From: a virus
IMG/VR virus record: IMGVR_UViG_3300046512_000082
Coordinates: 1-21,547 of that record
Strand: one strand, 5' to 3'
Length of the DNA: 21,547 nucleotides
Position numbers and translations under genes: made by a program. Each line of letters begins with the position of its first letter. The first letter of the stretch is position 1. The notes under the pieces were generated by a model. That model was not told where the DNA came from. It did not search any database and saw nothing but the letters and a program-made list of their open reading frames with translations. Positions 13,120 through 20,997 of this stretch are shown here, piece by piece.

Positions 13120-14661
13120 TCAGATTTGCCTTTGAGGGCGGGTCTGACCAGATGGAAAGTCGGGAAGCGGCTCATCAGTTCCCGCAGCCGGATCGGCTTC
13201 CTCGGCCGCGGGATCGGCGGCGCCTGGTTCAACGCCGTTGCCGGCGGCGTTCTCTGCCGCGATTGCAGCCAGCTCGACCTCGACGATGAAGTCGTCGCCG
13301 AACATGCTGCGGTTGCGCAGCTCCTTGAGCAGCAGTTCGCGGGAGACGCCGCGCTTTTCCCAGGCCTTGATAAGGGCGTTGACTTCGCCCAGCCGGTCCT
13401 TGGTGTTGGAGAACTCCTTGTTCAGAACGACTGTGACATTGGAGTAGTCCTTGCCGGTCCAGTTGGCCATGAAGCCTACGGCCTTCTCCAGCGTGTCCTG
13501 GCAGTTCAGCGCCAAGTCGTGGATGACCGAGGCCACGCGGGTTTCGGCGAGATCGCGCTCATTCTGTGCGACATACTGGCGGTGCGTGCCCTGGATCGGG
13601 TTCAGCGCCATCATGTCCATCTGGATTTCCAGATGCTCAAGATCCTTGAAGCCGGACTCGATCGCCGTGCCGCGAGGCTCGACGTAGTACCAGCGACCGT
13701 TTGCCTCAGGAGCATACAGAACCTTGAACGGACCGATGCCGAACGCCTTCTCGTCATCTTCGTCGAGCTGCACGCCGGAGCATGCCAGCATCGGGAAGCG
13801 GCCGGCCGACAGGATGGAGCGCTGATCCGAGGATGAGATCCAGTGCTCGATCTGCTTATAGGCGAGATCGATGAAGACGGGGCGAGCGAGATAGTCCGCT
13901 TCCTTTTCGCCGGCATAGAGCGTAGCGAACGGGACTTCGGTCATGTTGTCGATCGGCGTCTCTTCGATGAAGTTCCAGCTCGATGCGCCGGCACCGGCCT
14001 TCTGATCCCAGAGCTGCACGATGCCCTTGCCCGTATTGGGGTCGACCTCGATGACGCGCATCTCGTTGTAGAGAACTTCCTTGAAGCCCTCGCGCTCGGC
14101 GCGCTGGCCGCGGATGCGGACGTGGACCGTCTTGTTGTCGCCTGCGACATACTGGTCGTAAGCAGCGGCGACGTCGTCGACCTTGAAGAGCTTGAAGAAT
14201 GGACGGGCGCCGGAAGCCCGCTGCTCGCCCAGGTTCTTCATGTTCGCGGTGCTGGGATGATCGACCAGGATGTGAGCCATGCCGTCGATCAGCGCGTTGT
14301 TGAACAGCTGATGGCCGAAGATATGCATATGGTTGCCCTGCATATCGATGTCCTGCGACCACAGCTCAAGCTCGGGGTCCGCGTTGTTCAGCTTCAGCAG
14401 CGTGCGGAACGGCTTGGCGGAAGCGGCGTCGACCGCCTCGCGCATCTTGTTCAGCGCGAAGGTGGATGCGAGGCGAGCGGCGTAGCGCGTGTCGCTTTCC
14501 TTCTCGTACTGCGGGAGGAAGTCCTTTTCCTTCGCCCGCATGGTCTGCGTGCCGCCATAGACGGCTCGGAGCATGGAGGTGCGCTCCTGCATGGCCTTGA
14601 TTGCCGCAGACAGCTCTCCGGGGTTCCCCTCCTTGGGGGAGGCGATGTACTTGATATCCAT
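13120..14661 (-). CDS. Portal protein, DUF4055-like
   Basis: 513 residues, 18 bp after terL. An N-terminal region (YIASPKEGNPGELSAAIKAM) leads to a segment with FLPQYEKESDTRYAARLAST. The centre has YKQIEHWISSSDQRSILSAG followed by RFPMLACSG, close to the S.DQrniLh.aR.PiLf..G signature of DUF4055, and GTHRQYVAQNERDLAETRVA introduces the long helical stem region. The C-terminal ~45 residues are Ala/Pro/Asp-rich and disordered. The portal is the dodecameric ring at one head vertex through which DNA is pumped by TerL. Its place directly after terL is the standard order. The family call is from pattern memory and position. Confidence 0.88.
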   Translation of the reverse strand: MDIKYIASPKEGNPGELSAAIKAMQERTSMLRAVYGGTQTMRAKEKDFLPQYEKESDTRYAARLASTFALNKMREAVDAASAKPFRTLLKLNNADPELELWSQDIDMQGNHMHIFGHQLFNNALIDGMAHILVDHPSTANMKNLGEQRASGARPFFKLFKVDDVAAAYDQYVAGDNKTVHVRIRGQRAEREGFKEVLYNEMRVIEVDPNTGKGIVQLWDQKAGAGASSWNFIEETPIDNMTEVPFATLYAGEKEADYLARPVFIDLAYKQIEHWISSSDQRSILSAGRFPMLACSGVQLDEDDEKAFGIGPFKVLYAPEANGRWYYVEPRGTAIESGFKDLEHLEIQMDMMALNPIQGTHRQYVAQNERDLAETRVASVIHDLALNCQDTLEKAVGFMANWTGKDYSNVTVVLNKEFSNTKDRLGEVNALIKAWEKRGVSRELLLKELRNRSMFGDDFIVEVELAAIAAENAAGNGVEPGAADPAAEEADPAAGTDEPLPDFPSGQTRPQRQI

Positions 14662-14679
14662 TTGAAGAGGCTGGTCCTG

Positions 14680-16143
14680 TTACCAGTCAACGATCCGGGC
14701 TTTACGGGGACCGAGAAGTTCGTTGAAGGCGTCGGCTGCGGCGTCGACCTGGTCGTCATGGACGCCAAGCGGAAACATCGACAGTTCGTCGGTGAAGCAC
14801 TCATTCCAGTGCCCCTTCACGAGCTTCACGTTCCGTCCTTCGCACTGCGCAGCGAATGCGGCAGCGCGGATCTCTTTCGAGCCGGTGGGACGTTGAGCTT
14901 TGATTTTGTAGCCGGCGAGCCGGCGGATGAAGTTCTGGGCCTGGGCGACGCCGGCCTGTCCTGGGTCCTGCGGGATCACGATCTGGACCGACCGACCGTC
15001 ACTGCGAGCGGTGTCCTGGATCTTCTTCTCGACTTCGAGTGGAGAGCCGCGAAAGCGGATCACGTTCTCGATGTAGAAGATGCCTTCCGTGTCCTTCGAC
15101 ATCAGAACGCCGACAGTCCAGTCGCCGTCCTTCGACGCCGCCAAGTCCCATGCCCGCACGCGAACGCGCTTGGCCGGGATCTCCTTCGGCGCCTCGAACC
15201 ACGAAGCCTGGAACATGCCGCCATCGGCGGCCATCGGACGCTGCTGATACAGCGCGGAGAACGAGCGCTCGCCCATAACCTCCTGACGATCCATCAGCGC
15301 TTCGTACGAAAACCGGTTCGGCGCGAGTGGCTCGGTCGGCTTGCGGCGCAGCGGGTCGTTCGGCACCGTGCCATCCTCGTTAAGGATGATGGTGGAGGTG
15401 CCGTCCTCGTGTTTGATCTTCTTGGGCTCGGGCAGTGCCGGCAGCAGGAGGATTTCCCAGGGGAGACCCTTGCCTTCGTTCATCATCTCGATGAGACGGC
15501 CGGCGATGTCGTCGTAGTGCCAGCGCGTGAGCGTCAGAACGATGGCCGCGTCTTCTTCAAGACGGGTGTAGACGACGTCTCGGTACCAATCCCATTGATC
15601 CTCGCGGAAGCCAGCGCTTTCAACTTCCTTTCGATCCTTGATCGGATCGTCGATGAGGAAGAGATGGGCGCCCTTACCGGTGGTGCCTGAACCGACACCG
15701 ACCGCGTAGTACTGGCCGCCCTGCTCCAGCTGCCAATCGTCGGCAGCGCGCTGGTCGGATCGGATGCGGATATCCGGGAATAGCCGGGCAAACTCCTTGC
15801 CCTTGATGATGTCGCGGACGTTTCGGCCGAATGAGGTCGCGAAGTCTGCGTTGTACGATGCGCTGATGATGTTCTTGTCGGGGTTCCTCGCCATGAAGTA
15901 GGCGGGGAAGCGGCGCGTAGACAGCTCGGACTTGCCGTGCCGTGGCGGCGCGAAGATCATGAGACGCTTGATCTCGCCGCGCTCGACCGCCTCCAACTTC
16001 TCTGCAACGAGATGATGGAAGGGGTCGGCGTAATATTTGGCGAGGGTGTACTCGGTGAAGCCGATGAGGTTTTCACGACCTCTCCGACGACGCAGGATCT
16101 CGGCCGCCGCCTCCTCGGGGGAGACGTCGGTATATGGGTTCAC
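14680..16143 (-). CDS. terL: Terminase large subunit
   Basis: 487 residues; GTG start at 16143 with only a weak GAGAA upstream. ATPase: Walker A APPRHGKS (65-72), Walker B LFLIDDP (161-167), and a coupling motif LTLTRWHYD (203-211). RNase H-like nuclease: D333 in RAWDLAAS, D393 in PQDPGQAG, and the D463-D467 group in VHDDQVDAAADAF. These are the expected metal ligands and suggest an active enzyme. The C-terminal part resembles the psiM2-type putative large terminase family (TIGR01630). It cuts concatemers and drives DNA into the head. It is separated from the small subunit gene by two SGNH hydrolase genes (about 3.0 kb), which is unusual. Confidence 0.96.
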   Translation of the reverse strand: MNPYTDVSPEEAAAEILRRRRGRENLIGFTEYTLAKYYADPFHHLVAEKLEAVERGEIKRLMIFAPPRHGKSELSTRRFPAYFMARNPDKNIISASYNADFATSFGRNVRDIIKGKEFARLFPDIRIRSDQRAADDWQLEQGGQYYAVGVGSGTTGKGAHLFLIDDPIKDRKEVESAGFREDQWDWYRDVVYTRLEEDAAIVLTLTRWHYDDIAGRLIEMMNEGKGLPWEILLLPALPEPKKIKHEDGTSTIILNEDGTVPNDPLRRKPTEPLAPNRFSYEALMDRQEVMGERSFSALYQQRPMAADGGMFQASWFEAPKEIPAKRVRVRAWDLAASKDGDWTVGVLMSKDTEGIFYIENVIRFRGSPLEVEKKIQDTARSDGRSVQIVIPQDPGQAGVAQAQNFIRRLAGYKIKAQRPTGSKEIRAAAFAAQCEGRNVKLVKGHWNECFTDELSMFPLGVHDDQVDAAADAFNELLGPRKARIVDW

Positions 16144-16225
16144 GATGTTCTCGTAGGTTTAGACTCCGGCCGCGGCCTTGCGGCTAACACCCCCGAAGCG
16201 GTGACTTGGCCAGAGTGATTGGGCC
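16144..16225 (-). other. Intergenic leader of terL with short stem-loops
   Basis: 82 bp gap, the largest inside this gene group. The minus strand carries GCCGC-AAGGCC-GCGGC (16169-16184) and a short CACC/GGTG pair. No T-run and no clear -35/-10 boxes are visible, so no terminator or promoter is called. Confidence 0.4.
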
Positions 16226-17965
16226 TTACTGGCCAGCAGGCACCTTGCGAACGTAAGGACGTCCGAAGGTCACGTCGGCAGCGACAGCGCCGGCAGCGAA
16301 CGTCAGGTAGGCCTGAAAGCTCGTCGAGGCGTCGGTGCCAGCCAGTGGCGCGGTGATGGGCGTACGCAGCGTGCCGGACAGCGCCCCTGCCCCGTCCATA
16401 ACGACGCTTGCAGTTGAGCTGGGCGACAGAGCGGTGTCACAGGACAGCGACAGGGCGCGGAGGCCTGCGTGACCCGCAGCGAGAGTGAAGTCGATACACG
16501 CCTCGACCTGATCGCCGGCGATGCCGGAATAGGCCGCGGTGTTCTGGAAGTTGACCAGACGGCCAGCCGCATTGCTCGTGCCGGAGACGACGATCTTCTG
16601 AGCGGCAGCGCCGTTCAGCGTGGTCTTCGAGGCGACGATGGTCATGGCGCCGTTTTCGGTCAGCGTCCAGGTGTCGGCCACTTCTCCGGTCGGAGCGGTC
16701 GTGCCAGACTTTGTGCCGGTCGTGCCGGTCAGTGCCGGGTTGCGGCTCACGCCAACGAGCAGGTTGCTCGCATCGAGATACAGGTCGTTCAGCGTCGAGG
16801 TCTGCTGCATCAGCGTGTTGGCGACCGCCGCGATCCCATCGCCGAGCTTGATGGCGCCCAGCCAGTTCGGGTGCAGCTGGTCACCCATATCCGTTGCCGG
16901 AACGATGACGCTTTCCATGTCGACGACGTGGATCTTGTACTTGTAGGCGGCCAGATCCGGGTCGGTGAAGAAATTTCCGATCAGATTATTCAGCGTGACG
17001 CGGTCAGCCTTACGAGCGGCGGAAAGAGCATTCCACGTCGCGTCGCTGCGGGGCAGAACCTTGATCGCGATGACGTGCTTGGCGCCGCCGTCGATGTAGG
17101 CCTTCCAACAGGTCTTCAGGTTGTTGTAGATCACTGCTGGCGTGTCGGCGCTGCCGGTGAGGTCGTTGGTGCCGGCGAGCAGCGAGACCAACATGGGAGA
17201 CAGAGCGACGACACTCGCGGTCTGGAGGGCCATAGCTGCCGCGGTCTCGCCGCCGGTGGCCTTGTTGTAGCCAAAGGGCAGGAAGAACCGTCCGCGGGTC
17301 TTGTTGATGAACTGCCAGAGCCAGGTCGGACCGTTGGAGCCAGCAGTGATGCTGTCACCCTCCGCGACGAAGCGGGCATTCAGGGCCTGCAGCGCGACGG
17401 TGGTCGTGATTGCGATGACCGAGGACTTGGGCGAGTTGGTGCCGAGGACGTTGCTTTCCGTGATCGTGTAGTTGACAGATCCTGGCGCCGAGGCGGAGAT
17501 CCCGACCACGAGAGCGGACTGGTCTGCATTGAAGGTCACGCGACCATCGTTCGGCGAGATCGACAGGACCGATCCGGGCGTCTTGCCGACGATGTTTCCG
17601 ATCACCGTGCCGGCAGCGGCGGTCTCGACGAAGGTGGAAGCGGATAGCGTCAGGGTGCCGAGCGCGACGGGAAGACGCGGAACAACGGACGACTTCGCCC
17701 CGATGATACCAGCCCATGTGATGATGGAGCCGCCAGCGGGCGCCGTGGTGAAGGTGAAGGACCATTCGCCCTTCGAGTTCGCGGTGGCAGTGCCGGCCGA
17801 GGTGCCATCCTTGTACACGGTGACGGTGGACCCGGCCTTTACGCCGAAGCCAAGCCAGGTTTTGTTGTCGAGCGAGCCCGGCATGGCCGGCTCAAGGATC
17901 TGCAAGATCGGCTTGCGGCTGCCGTACAGACGCCACTGACCTTTGCGGAATTTGGAAATAGCCAT
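16226..17965 (-). CDS. Multidomain SGNH/GDSL hydrolase with Ig-like domains, 579 aa
   Basis: SGNH blocks: GDSITAG (G203 D204 S205), block III GTND (N267) and block V DQLHPN (D362, H365). The Ser-His-Asp set and the oxyanion Asn are all present. The N-terminus (20-95) looks like a bacterial Ig-like domain (GSTVTVYKDGTSAGTATANS then WSFTFTT); 100-190 is a second beta domain with NYTITESNVLGTNSP; 400-579 is a beta sandwich of the carbohydrate-binding kind. The domain set suggests a hydrolase held on a surface polymer. Likely substrates are O-acyl groups on capsule or exopolysaccharide, by analogy with phage tail esterases. It has no Sec signal peptide. It lies 25 bp after a second, different SGNH gene and upstream of terL. 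Confidence 0.88.
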   Translation of the reverse strand: MAISKFRKGQWRLYGSRKPILQILEPAMPGSLDNKTWLGFGVKAGSTVTVYKDGTSAGTATANSKGEWSFTFTTAPAGGSIITWAGIIGAKSSVVPRLPVALGTLTLSASTFVETAAAGTVIGNIVGKTPGSVLSISPNDGRVTFNADQSALVVGISASAPGSVNYTITESNVLGTNSPKSSVIAITTTVALQALNARFVAEGDSITAGSNGPTWLWQFINKTRGRFFLPFGYNKATGGETAAAMALQTASVVALSPMLVSLLAGTNDLTGSADTPAVIYNNLKTCWKAYIDGGAKHVIAIKVLPRSDATWNALSAARKADRVTLNNLIGNFFTDPDLAAYKYKIHVVDMESVIVPATDMGDQLHPNWLGAIKLGDGIAAVANTLMQQTSTLNDLYLDASNLLVGVSRNPALTGTTGTKSGTTAPTGEVADTWTLTENGAMTIVASKTTLNGAAAQKIVVSGTSNAAGRLVNFQNTAAYSGIAGDQVEACIDFTLAAGHAGLRALSLSCDTALSPSSTASVVMDGAGALSGTLRTPITAPLAGTDASTSFQAYLTFAAGAVAADVTFGRPYVRKVPAGQ

Positions 17966-17990
17966 CGTTTATCGATGCTTTCTTTTTTGC

Positions 17991-19148
17991 TTATTGAAGG
18001 AAAACGGGGGCGAGGTGGTTTGCCATCTCCTCGTATCCAGACCCGTTCGGGTGGATGCCGTCGAAATAGAGAGGCTCGAAGGTGCTGTAGGGACGGAACA
18101 GGCTGCTCATGTCGAAGACAGGCAAGCCGTTCGAAGCGCCGATCTCATGGATGATTGCGGCCCACTGGACCGCGAGCGCTTCATCTTCATTCACGCCTTG
18201 CGGCTCGATCATCAGCATGACGTCGCCGGAGATTTTCGCGGCGTCGATCACCTTCTGATATTCGGTCTTGAAATCTTCCGGGGTGATGCCGGTGCCGGGA
18301 TCATTCACAGTCATGGCGATTACAGTCATGTCTGGACGAAGGGCTTGTATGCCGCCGAGCGTTGCGCCCGTCAGATTGCCAATCGTGGCGCCGAACCAGC
18401 CGGCGCGCATGACGAGCACTTCAGGACGATCCGAGTTCGAGGCGATCAGGCCGCTAATCAGGCCCGCATTTGCCCAGTGCTCAACGCTGATCGTCGAGTG
18501 ACCCTGGCCAAGATCGATAGGGCTGCAAATGGTCGCGTCGCCGAAGCGCTGCGAGCTGTACATTGTCACGCTGGCAGCGGAGGGTTCTTCATCGGCGGAG
18601 ACGTAGATGCCCCATTCACCGTTGTAGATGCCCAGCACTTCGACAGTGTCGAATGCCGACGAAGGGGTGAACGAAAACTTCACGCCAGTTTCGCCGAGCG
18701 CCGCTAGGACGTTCGCGCCGATGGAGCCAAGGCTGTAATCTGTCCAGCCTCCCATATCGATGCGATTGTCGTGAGCGTGCCAGTCGGCTTCGAACTGGCC
18801 GCCGATGAACGAGTTCCAGGACGCCGGCAGCGCAGAGGCGTTCAGCTTTTCGGCGAGCTTGGTCGGATACGAGAACGCAGCGGCATTGTTCTTCTGGTAA
18901 GTGCCAGTGGTGTCGCCCGTGGCGCCGGAGCCAGCGGTGATAGAGTTTCCGACGAACAGCAGGCGTGCGTTTCCGGTGCCGCTGACCACAGCGCTCTTGG
19001 CTGCGGCCCAGCGGGCGGTGTTTGATGCCGACCAATTAGTCAGGCCACGCACATCTTTCGGCGTCTGGTGTTTAGCGCGATCCTTGCGGCTCCTGCTGGA
19101 GAACCAATAGGCAAAATAACGATTGGACTTGAAACGACCCATCCTCAT
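17991..19148 (-). CDS. SGNH/GDSL-family hydrolase, 385 aa
   Basis: The ATG at 19148 overlaps the terS stop by one base (TGATG); a second in-frame ATG is at 19142. Block I reads FVGNSITAG (nucleophile S69), so the usual GDS is GNS. Block III is TVND (N282), and block V is FDGIHPNG (D363, H366). About residues 155-235 form an inserted beta-rich region (VEVLGIYNGEWGIYVSADEE) that may bind sugar. The basic, aromatic N-terminus (KSNRYFAYWFSSRSRKDRAK) is not a signal peptide. The enzyme probably removes acyl groups from host surface glycan. It is clearly different from the SGNH protein encoded next to it, so the two may have distinct substrates. Confidence 0.88.
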   Translation of the reverse strand: MRMGRFKSNRYFAYWFSSRSRKDRAKHQTPKDVRGLTNWSASNTARWAAAKSAVVSGTGNARLLFVGNSITAGSGATGDTTGTYQKNNAAAFSYPTKLAEKLNASALPASWNSFIGGQFEADWHAHDNRIDMGGWTDYSLGSIGANVLAALGETGVKFSFTPSSAFDTVEVLGIYNGEWGIYVSADEEPSAASVTMYSSQRFGDATICSPIDLGQGHSTISVEHWANAGLISGLIASNSDRPEVLVMRAGWFGATIGNLTGATLGGIQALRPDMTVIAMTVNDPGTGITPEDFKTEYQKVIDAAKISGDVMLMIEPQGVNEDEALAVQWAAIIHEIGASNGLPVFDMSSLFRPYSTFEPLYFDGIHPNGSGYEEMANHLAPVFLQ

Positions 19149-19684
19149 CAGTGAACCGTGCCTTTCTTGTCTGGAACGGGACCGGTCGAGCGCGACGCGA
19201 TTTCGAGGAGCTGCTCCTCGGTCATCTCGGTGGCGACCTTGTTCACGTTGAGATTGGTGTGGTTCTCATCCTTCTGGGCGAGGTAGTTCTTGCCGAGGAA
19301 GATGGCCGCCGGAGCATTGCGATCGGCGAGGCCGAGCTGCTTGCGGCGAAGGGAGATCTTGGCGAACTGAATGCCGTCGTCCCACGCATTGCGTGCGTCT
19401 TCGCTGTTGGACAGGAAGGAGGCAAAGGTGCGCAGCGACACGCCGAGAACAGCCGCGGTCTCATCCTGCGTGCAGAACAGCTTGCCGAGTTCGGAGATTG
19501 TGCGGAGGGTATCCTCGTCGGCGGTAAGCAGCGTCTTACGGCGCTTGACCGGCTTGGCGAGGACTTCGTCGAGGAAGGCGCCCTCCTCTTCCTTGTTCTT
19601 CGAGGCTTCTTTGGCAGCGGCCTCGCGGGCAGCCGCCTCTTCCTTCGTCGGGCGACCCCGACGACGGGGAGGAAAGTCAGTCAT
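19148..19684 (-). CDS. terS: Terminase small subunit-like DNA-binding protein
   Basis: 178 residues. The start is PPRRRGRPTK, an AT-hook-like RGRP core, followed by an Ala/Glu/Lys-rich helix. Residues 62-110 hold a helix-turn-helix (ISELGKLFCTQDETAAVLGV then SLRTFASFLSNSEDARNAW), and KISLRRKQLGLADRNAPAAI followed by FLGKNYLAQKDE is the oligomerisation motif common in alphaproteobacterial phage small terminases. It recognises the packaging site and loads TerL. Here TerL lies about 3 kb downstream. The HTH and C-terminal motif are seen; the exact family name is inferred. Confidence 0.85.
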   Translation of the reverse strand: MTDFPPRRRGRPTKEEAAAREAAAKEASKNKEEEGAFLDEVLAKPVKRRKTLLTADEDTLRTISELGKLFCTQDETAAVLGVSLRTFASFLSNSEDARNAWDDGIQFAKISLRRKQLGLADRNAPAAIFLGKNYLAQKDENHTNLNVNKVATEMTEEQLLEIASRSTGPVPDKKGTVH

Positions 19685-19711
19685 TATTTTTGCTCTTGCT
19701 TGTGACTGGAG

Positions 19712-19942
19712 TCAGTGGGTGGCTTCGTTGGTCACCTCATCCGGGAAATCGCGGAGGTCGTAGGAGACGTACATTCCGTCGCCCGGCAGCCGCACAACGA
19801 CGACCACTGTTTCTTCGCGGCTGTCGGCCATCTCGCCGTTCCGGTCCCAACTGCTGAGGATCGGGACGGAGTAGCCGCCTTCGAAGTCGATGACCCCGCG
19901 GTCGAGATCGAGGATGAAGCCCAGATCGCTACCGTCGCTCAC
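19712..19942 (-). CDS. Hypothetical protein, 76 aa, coupled to thioredoxin gene
   Basis: The GTG at 19942 overlaps the thioredoxin stop by four bases (GTGA), so translation is coupled. A longer frame starting at 20002 would only read through the end of the thioredoxin gene. The protein is acidic with strands: GFILDLDRGVIDFEGGYSVP, then ETVVVVVRLPGDGMYVSYDL. No motif, membrane helix or signal is visible, and I do not recognise the family. It ends 27 bp before terS. A small acidic beta protein after a thioredoxin could be its partner or merely a neighbour. Confidence 0.75.
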   Translation of the reverse strand: MSDGSDLGFILDLDRGVIDFEGGYSVPILSSWDRNGEMADSREETVVVVVRLPGDGMYVSYDLRDFPDEVTNEATH

Positions 19943-20268
19943 AGCGGCTTTTCGCCGGACAGGGTCTGCTCGACCCAGGCGGCGAGTTCGGACTGCGGGC
20001 ACGAGCCCGGCTTCCTGGAGACGACGGCGCCGCTCTTGAATGCGATGAAGGTCGGGACCTTCTGGACGCCGAACTGGGCTGCGGTCGACGCCACGTCATC
20101 GATGTTGGCGGTGACGAAGTGGGCGCGATCATCGAACCGATCGGCCACGGCATCCCACGCCGGCTTCATGGCGCGGCACGGAGCGCACCAGTCGGCATGA
20201 AACTTGACGACGGTCAGGACGTCGGAGGCCAGAACGTCGTGGATGGTGATTTCGGAGACGGACTTCAT
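19939..20268 (-). CDS. Thioredoxin-fold protein with WCAPC active site
   Basis: 109 residues, like a normal thioredoxin. The ATG at 20268 overlaps the holin-like stop by four bases (ATGA). W27-C28-A29-P30-C31 matches the WCxxC active site, but Ala replaces the usual Gly of WCGPC. The cis-proline is P72 (KVPTFIAFKSG). The core strands LTVVKFHADWCAPC and HFVTANIDD are as in thioredoxin, and F/W pattern and the final helix (SELAAWVEQTL) agree. It is cytoplasmic (no signal). Possible roles are redox supply for phage ribonucleotide reductase or a processivity factor for a phage polymerase, as host Trx is for T7; neither enzyme is in this window. Confidence 0.93.
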   Translation of the reverse strand: MKSVSEITIHDVLASDVLTVVKFHADWCAPCRAMKPAWDAVADRFDDRAHFVTANIDDVASTAAQFGVQKVPTFIAFKSGAVVSRKPGSCPQSELAAWVEQTLSGEKPL

Positions 20269-20675
20269 TTCGAGAAGATCTTCTTGATGCTGGAGACGCC
20301 CGCCACGCCGCACACGGTCAACACGATGTTGTACTGCATGCTCTCGTAGATGCCGGGGAGCTTGGAGATCTGCCACGAGCCGATGACGTGCCCGAGCAGC
20401 GGGATGCTGTCGAAGACGATGGCTGCGATGTGCAGAATGAAGATGCCGAACGCGACCGGCACCATCCATGCGGTGAACCAGTGTTCGCGGTCGTCCTTGC
20501 GCATGCCGGCCACGAGGCGTGCGACCTCGACCTTGGCTTGCAGCTCGGCAATGTTGAGCTGAACGTCGCCGCCGACCGCCGTCTTGAATTTCTCAAGGTC
20601 GGTGTCGGCCTTCTTGTTCAGCCATGTGAGGAGACCTGACACGAAGCCGGGGATTAGAGAGAGGAGACCGAACAT
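20265..20675 (-). CDS. Holin-like membrane protein, three predicted helices, 136 aa
   Basis: ATG at 20675, one base after the previous stop. Three hydrophobic stretches are visible: about 2-19 (FGLLSLIPGFVSGLLTWL), 70-96 (MVPVAFGIFILHIAAIVF then IPLLG) and 115-130 (NIVLTVCGVAGVSSI). Between the first and second is a charged helix with QLNIAELQAKVEVARLVAGM, like the central helix of gene-transfer-agent holins (GTA_holin_3TM). It ends in basic KKIFSK. A holin would release lysis enzymes from the cytoplasm. No endolysin gene is in the window, so the lysis role is likely but unproven. It is coupled by ATGA to the thioredoxin gene. Confidence 0.72.
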   Translation of the reverse strand: MFGLLSLIPGFVSGLLTWLNKKADTDLEKFKTAVGGDVQLNIAELQAKVEVARLVAGMRKDDREHWFTAWMVPVAFGIFILHIAAIVFDSIPLLGHVIGSWQISKLPGIYESMQYNIVLTVCGVAGVSSIKKIFSK

Positions 20676-20676
20676 A

Positions 20677-20817
20677 TCAGGTCTCGTTCGCCAGCTTTCG
20701 CAGAGCGTTGAACGCTCGCGACCACTGCTTGCTCTCGGCGGGTGTCCAGCGCTTCTTCTTCAGCGCGGACTTGATCAAATCGTTGGACGCCTTCAGCGCC
20801 GCTTCCTGGATTGACAT
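20677..20817 (-). CDS. Small basic protein, 46 aa, unknown
   Basis: ATG at 20817 with weak AGAGAC upstream, 16 bp after the tRNA-Trp gene. It is Lys/Ala/Ser-rich, MSIQEAALKASNDLIKSALK then KKRWTPAESKQWSRAFNALR, and looks like two helices. A longer frame upstream is only the reading of the tRNA. It precedes the holin-like gene with a one-base gap. No family is recognised. The size and basic helices are compatible with an antiholin or nucleic-acid-binding peptide, but that is a guess. Confidence 0.62.
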   Translation of the reverse strand: MSIQEAALKASNDLIKSALKKKRWTPAESKQWSRAFNALRKLANET

Positions 20818-20833
20818 TAGTGTCTCTGATGGT

Positions 20834-20905
20834 TGGCACCGGCGTAGGGTATCGAACCCTCTGATCGAGGTTTTGGAGACCTGACCGCGACCTACGCTCG
20901 CCGAT
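20834..20905 (-). tRNA. tRNA-Trp-like (anticodon CCA), short D-arm
   Basis: The acceptor stem ATCGGCG pairs with CGCCGGT (one T-G), then discriminator G and encoded CCA. The anticodon loop is CTCCAAA on CAGGT/ACCTC (outer C-C mismatch). The T-arm GAGGG-TTCGATA-CCCTA has one outer mismatch. The D region is only about 13 bases with a GCG/CGC stem, shorter than usual, so the total is 72 bases. It may be a working but degenerate tRNA or a decaying copy. Confidence 0.7.
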
Positions 20906-20997
20906 GTAATTGAAATGGACCCCAACCCGATTTCTTCACGCGACGGTCGAACCAGTCGTCGGGACGCTATGGGGGTATGCGTGCGCCTTTCGGCTTT
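20906..20997 (-). other. Inter-tRNA spacer with small hairpins
   Basis: 92 bp between the two tRNA genes. The minus strand carries GCC-GAAA-GGC just after tRNA-Asn, and CGACG-ACTGGTTCGAC-CGTCG. The GGTTCGACC piece looks like a T-loop, but no acceptor or anticodon arm fits around it. No gene seen. Confidence 0.4.

Noticed and set aside
13843-15690. 615-codon plus-strand frame opposite portal and terL
   Set aside because: Antisense shadow caused by GC-rich codon bias; terL and portal motifs on the other strand are clear.
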